Shown: positions 44,714 through 53,981 of the stretch, piece after piece
Layout of the letters: each line of letters begins with the position of its first letter
Numbering within the stretch: the stretch's first letter is position 1
Assembly: GCF_027922145.1 (NCBI RefSeq)
Contig: NZ_BSFC01000011.1
Location: forward strand, 62,001-126,000
Direction of reading: 5' to 3'
Source of the DNA: Novosphingobium resinovorum
GTDB lineage: Bacteria > Pseudomonadota > Alphaproteobacteria > Sphingomonadales > Sphingomonadaceae
Length of the DNA: 64,000 nucleotides
Program-made: the position numbers and the translations under genes
The notes under the pieces: model-generated
Told to the model about the DNA's origin: nothing
Seen by the model: only the letters and a program-made list of their open reading frames with translations
The model's database searches: none

Positions 44714-45373
44714 TCAGAACTCTACGTCGAGTTCTTCCATCTCTTCCGGCTCGGCCTTGGCGGCGGCGATCCATTCGCGCATCGGGTCCCATTCGGCGAT
44801 GGTCAGGCAATAGGCCTCGCACGGTTCCGGCAGCGCCACCGCGTAGCTGACGAAGCGCGTCGTCACCGGGGCATACATCGCGTCCGCCACGGTCGGCTGC
44901 GCCCCGAACAGGAACGGGCCGCCGTAACGATCGAGGCACTCGAGCCAGATCGCCTCGATCCGCTCGATGTCGGGACGCGCGCCGGAGAACACCGGGAACT
45001 TCGCATGGCGCACCTTCAGGTTCATCGGCAGCGCCGAGCGCAAGTTGGTGAAGCCCGAGTGGATCTCTCCCGATATCGAGCGGCAATGCGCTCGTGCGAT
45101 CGGGTCGGCCGGAAGCATCTGCGCATCGGGAAACCGCTCGTTGAGGAACTCCGCGATCGCCAGCGTGTCCCACACGCTCGCTCCCTGCCACGTCAGGCGC
45201 GGCACCAGCACCGAGGGCGAGAGCAGCAGCAGTTCCGCGCGGTTGGCGGCATCGTTGGCGACCATCTTCTCGGTCACCTCCAGCCCGGCAAGACGGCACA
45301 GCAGCCAGCCGCGCAGCGACCATGCCGAATAGGTCTTGCTGGAGATCGTCAGCGTAGCACCGGAATCGACCAT
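44714..45373 (-). CDS. Glutathione S-transferase family protein
   Basis: A 219-residue protein with an N-terminal thioredoxin-like domain (LTISSKTYSAWSLRGWLLCR; the VPRLTWQG cis-proline segment; WDTLAIAEFLNERFPDA) and a helical C-terminal domain (LFGAQPTVADAMYAPVTTRF). The N-terminal Ser/Tyr region fits the active site. It should conjugate or transfer glutathione, with unknown substrate. The ATG at 45373 has AAGGGGCAGG before it. It is divergent from the PHA depolymerase gene. Its stop codon abuts repeat copy 2. Confidence 0.88.
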   Translation of the reverse strand: MVDSGATLTISSKTYSAWSLRGWLLCRLAGLEVTEKMVANDAANRAELLLLSPSVLVPRLTWQGASVWDTLAIAEFLNERFPDAQMLPADPIARAHCRSISGEIHSGFTNLRSALPMNLKVRHAKFPVFSGARPDIERIEAIWLECLDRYGGPFLFGAQPTVADAMYAPVTTRFVSYAVALPEPCEAYCLTIAEWDPMREWIAAAKAEPEEMEELDVEF

Positions 45374-45483
45374 GACCTGCCCCTTCATTCAGCTTGCATC
45401 GGGTTATGATGCAGCGCAGCATGATTGTACAACCGTTTGCGTGCACACTCGCCGAATCGCGAGGTGCCTGAGGGATATTGCGG

Positions 45484-46719
45484 ATGCTCTATGACGCCTA
45501 CCAGGCTTATTGCGACGTCCTGACCCCGGCGCGCCTGACCGCACGCGCGGCGACCGGTTTTCGCGACAAGTTCCTGGGCGGGGCGAAGACGATGCCGATG
45601 GCGCGCCGCCTCTTCGCTCTGGCCGAGACGTTCGACAAATCGACGATCACCCACAAGCGCCCGCCTTACGACATCGATGAAGTGCTCTGCGGCAATACCA
45701 TGACGCCGGTGGTCGAGGACGTGGCGCTGGCCCTGCCCTTCGGCGATCTGCTCCACTTCGCCAAGCCGGAGGTGACCACGCCGCAACCCAAAGTGCTGGT
45801 GGTGGCGCCGCTTTCGGGCCACTTCGCCACGCTTCTGCGCAATACGGTCGCGACGCTGCTGCGCGACCACGACGTCTACATCACCGACTGGAAGAACGCG
45901 CGCGACGTGCCGCTCTCCGCAGGCAAGTTCGGGCTGGACGAATACATCGACTACGTCATTCGCTTCCTGCAGGAGATCGGCGATCCGGCGGCAAGGCGCG
46001 GCGCCAACGTGCTGGCGGTGTGCCAGCCTTGCGTGCCGGTGCTGGCGGCGGTGGCCATCATGGCGCAGGACGACGACCCGTGCCAGCCGCGCACCATGTC
46101 GCTGCTTGGCGGGCCGGTGGACGTACGCGAATCCCCCACGGTGGTGAACGAGCTTGCCAATGCGCAGAGCTACGACTGGTTCGAAAACAACCTCATCCAC
46201 ACCGTTCCGTGGCGCTACAAGGGCGGTGGACGCAAGGTCTATCCGGGGTTCATCCAGCTCACCGCGTTCATGTCGATGAACATGGGGCGGCACAATGCGC
46301 AGTTCCGCAAGCTCTACCAGCACCTCGCCGACCTGGAGATGGACGAAGCGGCGAAGATCGAGGACTTCTACGACGAGTACCTCGCGGTGCTGGACATGAC
46401 GGCGGAATTCTACCTCGAAACCATCGACCGGGTGTTCCAGCAGGCGCAGCTGGCGAAGGGCGAACTGGTGCACCGCGGCCGCCGGGTGGACTGCGCGGCG
46501 ATCCGCAAGACCGCGCTGCTCACCGTCGAGGGCGAGCGCGACGATATCTGCGCAGTGGGCCAGACGGCGGCGGCGCACCTGCTGTGCACCAGCCTGCGGC
46601 CGCACCTGAAGCGCCACCACCTGCAACCGGGGGTGGGCCACTACGGCGTGTTCTCGGGCTCGAAGTGGGAGCGCGAGGTCTATCCGCAAGTGCGCAGCAT
46701 GATCCTGGCAATGGCGTGA
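45484..46719 (+). CDS. phaZ: Intracellular polyhydroxyalkanoate depolymerase
   Basis: A 411-residue alpha/beta-hydrolase that mobilises stored poly(3-hydroxyalkanoate). It starts MLYDAYQAYCDVLTPARLTA, like the PhaZ family, and has a cysteine nucleophile at C180 in LAVCQPCVPVLAAV (the R. eutropha enzyme uses Cys183 in VCQP). DWKNARDVP and the later PWRYKGGGRKVYPGF, and GVGHYGVFSGSKWEREVYP with the catalytic His, also fit. ATG at 45484 has GAGGGA upstream. No PHA synthase or phasin is in the window. Confidence 0.93.
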   Translation: MLYDAYQAYCDVLTPARLTARAATGFRDKFLGGAKTMPMARRLFALAETFDKSTITHKRPPYDIDEVLCGNTMTPVVEDVALALPFGDLLHFAKPEVTTPQPKVLVVAPLSGHFATLLRNTVATLLRDHDVYITDWKNARDVPLSAGKFGLDEYIDYVIRFLQEIGDPAARRGANVLAVCQPCVPVLAAVAIMAQDDDPCQPRTMSLLGGPVDVRESPTVVNELANAQSYDWFENNLIHTVPWRYKGGGRKVYPGFIQLTAFMSMNMGRHNAQFRKLYQHLADLEMDEAAKIEDFYDEYLAVLDMTAEFYLETIDRVFQQAQLAKGELVHRGRRVDCAAIRKTALLTVEGERDDICAVGQTAAAHLLCTSLRPHLKRHHLQPGVGHYGVFSGSKWEREVYPQVRSMILAMA

Positions 46720-46726
46720 AAGCCAA

Positions 46727-46852
46727 ATCCTCCCTGTTGCGAAACAATGGGGAGGTGGCAGCCCGCAGGGTTGACGGAGGGGGCGTCATCTCCCCCTCCA
46801 CCACCGCCTGCGGCGGCTGTCCCCCTCCCCATCGCTACGCGACGGGGAGGGT
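46727..46852. repeat. REPIN-like composite palindrome, family B copy 3
   Basis: The left half is type 2 (AATCCTCCCTGTTGCG...GGGGAGGTGGCAGC...TTGACGGAGGGG) and the right half, reversed, is type 1 (GGGGAGGGGGACAGC...GGTGGTGGAGGGG). Compensatory changes in the stem-loops relative to copies 1 and 2 keep the hairpins. It fills the gap between the convergent phaZ and aminopeptidase genes. Confidence 0.9.
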
Positions 46853-46862
46853 GAAGCGCTCC

Positions 46863-49517
<2,655 letters not shown>

Positions 49518-49897
49518 GGACGACTCACACCAGATGGGGGGATGACGCCTTGCTAACGTCCTGTCGTGAGCGCGCAACAATTTACCTGTTGTGTGCAATT
49601 TTAAACGCTGCGGGAGTCACAGGGCCCACCCCGTCCGGCTAGGCAGCAAGCTGCCAAGCCTTCCGGCCCTCGCGCGAGCGGGAAGGCTGACCTCACTTCT
49701 CCCCTCCCGCCTGCGGGAGGGGCCGGGGGTGGGCTTCCCCCTTCTCTGCCCACACCGCGCTTGCATTCCGTCCAAAATCCGCTAAGCGCGCCCCTTCCCC
49801 AAAGTCCGAGGACACAGGGAAACCCAAAGAAAGCCGGAGGGGCCTCGCAATCCCGCGAGTCGCCAGCGATCGGTTAGACTAGATAAAGGAAGCTGCC
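49518..49897. other. 380-base intergenic region before the ribosomal protein operon
   Basis: No gene is supported. It holds a family A palindrome (49699-49735). It must also contain the divergent promoters of the aminopeptidase gene and of rpsF, which I cannot place with confidence. An AAAGGAAG ribosome binding site stands before rpsF. Confidence 0.6.
49699..49735. repeat. Family A palindrome CCCCTCCCGCCTGCGGGAGGGG
   Basis: It carries the same core and the same trailing GGCCGGGGGTGGG as the right arm of the cluster at 3846-3968. Here it stands alone. Confidence 0.85.
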
Positions 49898-50260
49898 GTG
49901 GCTCTATATGAGCACGTGTTCCTGGCACGCCAGGACCTCAGCCAGGCGCAAGTCGATGCGCTTGCTGCCGCCGCCACCGAGATCGTCGAGTCGAACCAGG
50001 GCAAGGTCGTCAAGACCGAGACCTGGGGCCTCAAGAATCTCGCGTACAAGATCAAGCGCAACCGCAAGGCTCACTTCGTGATGCTGAACATCGAGGCTTC
50101 GGGCGACGTCGTCGCCGAGCTCGAGCGCCAGACGCAGATCAACGAAGACGTCATCCGCTACGTGACCATCCGCGTCGACGAGCACGAGGAAGGCCCTTCG
50201 GTCATGATGCGCAAGACCGACCGCGAGCGTACTCGCCGTCGCGAACGTGAAGGGAACTGA
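49898..50260 (+). CDS. rpsF: 30S ribosomal protein bS6
   Basis: A 120-residue protein of the small-subunit platform, binding 16S rRNA with bS18. [20 protein letters not shown] and [20 protein letters not shown] are typical. The start is GTG at 49898, with AAAGGAAG upstream. A basic C-terminal tail ([11 protein letters not shown]) follows. It is first in the rpsF-rpsR-rplI operon. A bS6:bS18 leader structure is conceivable but I could not verify one. Confidence 0.98.
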   Translation: MALYEHVFLARQDLSQAQVDALAAAATEIVESNQGKVVKTETWGLKNLAYKIKRNRKAHFVMLNIEASGDVVAELERQTQINEDVIRYVTIRVDEHEEGPSVMMRKTDRERTRRREREGN

Positions 50261-50265
50261 TTTCC

Positions 50266-50490
50266 ATGGCACGTGCATTCTTCCGCCGCCGCAAGTCCTG
50301 CCCGTTCTCGGGCAAGAACGCGCCGAAGATCGACTACAAGGACGTTCGTCTGCTTCAGGGCTTCATGTCCGAGCGTGGCAAGATCGTCCCCAGCCGCATC
50401 ACCGCGGTTTCCGCAAAGAAGCAGCGTGAGCTGGGCCAGGCTATCAAGCGTGCCCGCCACATCGGCCTGCTTCCCTTCATCGTGAAGTAA
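50266..50490 (+). CDS. rpsR: 30S ribosomal protein bS18
   Basis: A 74-residue rRNA-binding protein ([40 protein letters not shown]). It is the obligate partner of bS6. It sits five bases after rpsF, with GAAGGGAA as ribosome binding site. Confidence 0.98.
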   Translation: MARAFFRRRKSCPFSGKNAPKIDYKDVRLLQGFMSERGKIVPSRITAVSAKKQRELGQAIKRARHIGLLPFIVK

Positions 50491-50505
50491 GGGAGGGACC
50501 TACCC

Positions 50506-51102
50506 ATGCAGATCATCCTCCTGGAACGCATCGAGAAGCTCGGCGCCATCGGCGACGTCGTCTCGGTCAAGGACGGTTACGCCCGTAACTACCTGCTTCC
50601 GAACAAGAAGGCCCTCCGCGCCAACGACGCGAACAAGAAGGTCTTCGAAGCCAACCGCGCCAAGATCGAAGCCGACAACGCAGAGCGTCGTACGGCTGCC
50701 GAAGCCAACTCGGGCAACGTCGAAGGCAAGCAGATCGTCCTGATCCGCGCCTCGTCGAACTCGGGCCAGCTTTACGGTTCGGTTTCGGTCCGCGACATCG
50801 TCGATGGCCTGAACGCCGAAGGCGCGAACGTGTCGAAGCAGATGATCGTGCTCGAGCGCCCGATCAAGACGCTCGGCATCTTCGACGTCAAGGTTTCGCT
50901 GCACCCCGAAGTTGCGGTCAACGTCAAGGTGAACGTCGCCCGTTCGCCCGACGAAGCCGAACTGCAGTCGCAGGGCGTGGACGTGATGGCCGCGATGTTC
51001 GAACAGGACGTCTCGGGCTTCACCGAAGCCTACGACCCGAACGCCGAACCCGGCGAAATCGCGGTCGAGGAAACCGAGGAAGAGGGCGAGGCGCAGGCCT
51101 GA
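50506..51102 (+). CDS. rplI: 50S ribosomal protein bL9
   Basis: A 198-residue protein with N-terminal rRNA-binding domain (MQIILLERIEKLGAIGDVVS; KDGYARNYLLPNKKA), the long connecting helix (residues ~40-75) and a C-terminal domain. An extra acidic tail (PNAEPGEIAVEETEEEGEAQ) makes it longer than the ~150-residue E. coli protein, as seen in alphaproteobacteria. It ends the operon and is followed by a terminator. Confidence 0.98.
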   Translation: MQIILLERIEKLGAIGDVVSVKDGYARNYLLPNKKALRANDANKKVFEANRAKIEADNAERRTAAEANSGNVEGKQIVLIRASSNSGQLYGSVSVRDIVDGLNAEGANVSKQMIVLERPIKTLGIFDVKVSLHPEVAVNVKVNVARSPDEAELQSQGVDVMAAMFEQDVSGFTEAYDPNAEPGEIAVEETEEEGEAQA

Positions 51103-51130
51103 GCCTTTCCTTCGGTTACCGAGGAATAGC

Positions 51131-51171
51131 AAAGCCCTCGTTCCCAAGCGGAACGGGGGCTTTTCCTTTTT
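51131..51171 (+). terminator. Terminator of the rpsF-rpsR-rplI operon
   Basis: The hairpin AAAGCCCTCGTTCC, loop, GGAACGGGGGCTTT is followed by TTCCTTTTT, 28 bases after the rplI stop codon. Confidence 0.9.
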
Positions 51172-51193
51172 GGGTCGAGCAGTTTGTGCCGAT

Positions 51194-51383
51194 GGGGCTT
51201 TGACAAGCTCAGCCTGAGCGGTGTTGAGAGCAGGCTCTCAGAGCATCCGATGCCCCCTTCGTCATTGCGAGCGCAGCGAAGCAATCCAGGGCAATTCAGC
51301 GCCGCTCTGGATTGCTTCGCTGCGCTCGCAATGACGATCAATGAAAATCCAAATCCCGCTCAGGCTGAGCTTGTCGAAGCCCC
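51194..51383. repeat. Nested inverted repeats (two palindrome families, one inside the other)
   Basis: Outer arms of 28 bases (51194-51221 and 51356-51383; GGGGCTTTGACAAGCTCAGC start, one mismatch) enclose perfect inner arms of 30 bases (51260-51289 and 51307-51336; CGTCATTGCGAGCGCAGCGA start). The inner family also occurs at 60231-60307. The whole lies in the 306-base gap between rplI and the acetyltransferase gene and ends 25 bases before its ATG. Confidence 0.92.
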
Positions 51384-51408
51384 CTCGACCGGGCAGACGC
51401 GGAAAACC

Positions 51409-51915
51409 ATGATCCATCCCGTCACCCCCGCCGACTACCGCGCCGACGCAGCCCTGCGCCGCGCGATGCTGGCGCTCAACAACGCCCACGCCGTCGAACT
51501 CTCCTTCGCCGACGAAGCGCGCATGGCGATGCTGGTGGAGGAGGCATTCCTCGCCGCGCGGGTCGGCAGCGTGGACGCCCTGCTCCTCGCCTTCGCGCCC
51601 GGAGCCGCATACGACAGCGCCAACTACCGCTGGTTCGAACAACGCTATGCCAGCTTCGTCTACGTCGACCGCGTTGTCGTCGCTCCGGAAGCGCGCGGTC
51701 GGGGTCTGGCCCGCAAGCTCTACGCCCACCTATTCGACGCCGCACGCGCTGCAGGCCACGAGCGCGTGGTCTGCGAGGTCAATTCCGATCCTCCCAACCC
51801 GGCTTCCGACGCCTTCCATGCCGCCCTCGGCTTCACGCCCATCGGCGAGGCGCTGCTGGAGAACGGCAAGACGGTGACGTATCTCTCGCTGGAGCTGTCG
51901 TCGTCCCGGACTTGA
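51409..51915 (+). CDS. GNAT family acetyltransferase
   Basis: A 168-residue protein of the GNAT fold. The acetyl-CoA loop is VVVAPEARGRGLARKLYAHL near residues 84-103, followed by DAFHAALGFTPIGEA, the classic C-terminal part. Substrate unknown. The ATG at 51409 is the first after the nested repeat. The last codons (SSSRT and stop) are part of a family C palindrome, so the reading frame seems to have been capped by repeat DNA. Confidence 0.88.
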   Translation: MIHPVTPADYRADAALRRAMLALNNAHAVELSFADEARMAMLVEEAFLAARVGSVDALLLAFAPGAAYDSANYRWFEQRYASFVYVDRVVVAPEARGRGLARKLYAHLFDAARAAGHERVVCEVNSDPPNPASDAFHAALGFTPIGEALLENGKTVTYLSLELSSSRT

Positions 51916-51926
51916 TCCGGGACGAC
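51900..51926. repeat. Family C palindrome overlapping the end of the acetyltransferase gene
   Basis: GTCGTCCCGGACTTGATCCG plus the remaining GGACGAC forms a perfect hairpin. It provides the TGA stop of the acetyltransferase gene (51913-51915). It is the same sequence as the arms at 42190 and 42283. Confidence 0.9.
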
Positions 51927-51993
51927 GCAACGACACCGTCATCACCCTGCCCATATCGCCCCCTATTGCGCCGCAGCACGGAATGCGTAATAG

Positions 51994-53430
51994 ATGGCCA
52001 TGCAGAAGATGAAAGAAACCATCGCGGAATTGGTCCGCGTTTACGAAGCCGCCGTTTCCACTCTCAAGGCCGATATCGCCGCCTTCGTAGAGAACGGCAT
52101 CCTCCCCCCTTCAGATCGCCGCGCGAACCGGCTCTGGACATATCCGGAGCTGCGGATCACGTATCGCGGCACCGAACTCAACGCCCGCGCCTCGCGCGCG
52201 TTCGGGCGGCTCGAGATGGCTGGCACATATGCCACTACCGTTACGCGCCCGCATCTCTTCGCCTCCTACCTCGAGGAACAGCTCGCACTGATCGAGGCCG
52301 AGTACGAAGTGGAATTCGAGGTAGCCGCGTCCACGCAGGAGATCCCCTTCCCCTACGTGCTCGAAGGCGTATCGGTCGGCACAGTCACCCCGCAGGAACT
52401 GGCGAGCCACTTCCCCAGCACCGAACTGGCGATGATCGGCGACGAGATCGCCGACGGCACCTTCCTCGCCGCCGAGGACGAACCGCACCCGCTGGCCCTG
52501 TTCGACGGCCTGCGCACCGACTTCTCCCTCGCGCGCCTGGCGCACTACACCGGCACAAGCCCGGACCACTGCCAGCGCTTCGTGCTGTTCACCAACTACC
52601 ACCGCTATGTGGACGAGTTCGTGGACTGGGCGGGCACGCAAGTCGGCTCGGACGGCTATGTCGCGCTTTCGGGCGCCGGCGGCCTCTATCTCGACGCGCC
52701 GGTTGAGAACGCGCGCGCACGCCTGTCCGACACCGCATGGCGCCGCCACCAGATGCCCGCCTACCACCTCATTCGCAAGGACGGTTCGGGCATCACGCTG
52801 GTCAACATCGGTGTCGGCCCGTCCAACGCCAAGACCATCACCGATCACCTCGCGGTGCTGCGCCCCGAGGCGTGGCTGATGATCGGCCACTGCGGCGGCC
52901 TGCGCGAAAGCCAGCGCATCGGCGACTACGTGCTCGCCCATGCCTATCTGCGGGACGACCACGTGCTCGACCCGGTGCTGCCGCCCGAGATCCCGCTGCC
53001 CGCCATCGCCGAAGTGCAGCTGGCCCTGGCGCAGGCGGCCGAGGTCGTCAGCGGCGAAGGCGGCGCGAACCTCAAGAAGCGGATGCGCACCGGCACCATC
53101 GTCACCACCGACGATCGCAACTGGGAATTGCGCTACACCGAGTCCGCCAAGCGCTTCTCGCTGAGCCGCGCGATCGGCATCGACATGGAAAGCGCCACGA
53201 TCAGCGCGCAGGGCTACCGCTTCCGCGTACCTTACGGGACGCTGCTGTGCGTCTCGGACAAGCCGCTGCACGGCGAACTCAAGCTGCCGGGCCAGGCCAA
53301 CCGCTTCTATGAAGAGGCGATCGCCAGCCACCTCAAGATCGGCCTCATCACCTGCGACCTGCTGCGCGAACAGGGTGACCGCCTGCACTCGCGCAAGCTG
53401 CGCGCGTTCAACGAGCCGCCGTTCCGGTAG
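51994..53430 (+). CDS. amn: AMP nucleosidase
   Basis: A 478-residue enzyme that hydrolyses AMP to adenine and ribose 5-phosphate. A proteobacterial-type N-terminal domain (to ~170) precedes a purine-nucleoside-phosphorylase-like domain: NIGVGPSNAKTITDHLAVLR, WLMIGHCGGLRESQRIGDYV, and GIDMESATISAQGYRFRVPY with the catalytic region near the C-terminus. The ATG at 51994 gives MAMQKMKETIAELV. It regulates adenylate pools. A terminator follows. Confidence 0.95.
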   Translation: MAMQKMKETIAELVRVYEAAVSTLKADIAAFVENGILPPSDRRANRLWTYPELRITYRGTELNARASRAFGRLEMAGTYATTVTRPHLFASYLEEQLALIEAEYEVEFEVAASTQEIPFPYVLEGVSVGTVTPQELASHFPSTELAMIGDEIADGTFLAAEDEPHPLALFDGLRTDFSLARLAHYTGTSPDHCQRFVLFTNYHRYVDEFVDWAGTQVGSDGYVALSGAGGLYLDAPVENARARLSDTAWRRHQMPAYHLIRKDGSGITLVNIGVGPSNAKTITDHLAVLRPEAWLMIGHCGGLRESQRIGDYVLAHAYLRDDHVLDPVLPPEIPLPAIAEVQLALAQAAEVVSGEGGANLKKRMRTGTIVTTDDRNWELRYTESAKRFSLSRAIGIDMESATISAQGYRFRVPYGTLLCVSDKPLHGELKLPGQANRFYEEAIASHLKIGLITCDLLREQGDRLHSRKLRAFNEPPFR

Positions 53431-53456
53431 GAAACAGCCTACCGGGCCAGAACACG

Positions 53457-53496
53457 AAGCCGACCGTCGCGACCTGAGCGGCGGTCGGCTTTTTCG
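53457..53496 (+). terminator. Terminator of the AMP nucleosidase gene
   Basis: AAGCCGACCGTCGC, loop, GCGGCGGTCGGCTT is followed by TTTTCG, 27 bases after the amn stop. Confidence 0.9.
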
Positions 53497-53787
53497 TTGC
53501 GCCTGCAGAAAAGCGGCGGACGGCTACTCTCCCTCGCGGGATATATTCGTGATACGCCGCTTAACACGCAGAGAGCCTGCAGAATTTCGCTACGCGCACT
53601 CGCGCGAATGTTCTGGTGGTTGGTAATTTTATGCCCGCATTCCGAAACGACGATAGGCTCAAGCGCAATCTTATTCCCAATGTCATCGCAAGCCTTCCAA
53701 ACGGCCACAGAACATTTACTTTCGCGAATAATCCTGCATTCAATATAGAAACTGAATTCGATTAACTTATTTTCAATGAAACATATG

Positions 53788-53834
53788 TGAAATGAATTTC
53801 AGGTATATTTCACGTTTATTTCCAATATTGAAAT
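53788..53834. promoter_or_regulatory. Clustered TGAAAT palindromes upstream of a TonB receptor
   Basis: TGAAATGAATTTCA (53788-53801) is a perfect inverted repeat. ATTTCA recurs at 53807-53812, and ATTTCCAATATTGAAAT (53818-53834) is a near-palindrome. Together these lie about 150-190 bases before the receptor ATG in AT-rich DNA. A regulator binding site is likely, but no consensus I know fits exactly; it is not a clear Fur box. Confidence 0.5.
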
Positions 53835-53981
53835 AGATGTGATCGATATACAACGCCATCAATTCATTATCCGCACATCGATGATTATATGATGACAGCC
53901 TGATCCTTACGGGAGCAGACGCATTCGCCTGCTTCCGGCGTCGAGGATTTCGCACCGCCGGAATCTGCGAAAGGAGCATCA

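Larger units (their letters stand above)
53431..53981. other. 551-base intergenic region with an AT-rich leader
   Basis: After the amn terminator the sequence turns markedly AT-rich between about 53600 and 53900, unlike the rest of the window. It contains clustered TGAAAT/ATTTCA palindromes (53788-53834). No supported gene is present. It should hold the promoter and control region of the TonB receptor gene that follows. Confidence 0.7.

Noticed and set aside
44196-45446. A 416-residue minus-strand frame containing the KVT heptapeptide repeats
   Set aside because: It overlaps the GST gene in another frame, runs through a composite palindrome and the flagellin terminator, and has no supported start in the repeat region.
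49800-49897. bS6:bS18 leader element before rpsF
   Set aside because: Weak stems such as CTCGC-AATCCC-GCGAG are visible, but I cannot see the conserved bulge needed to support it.
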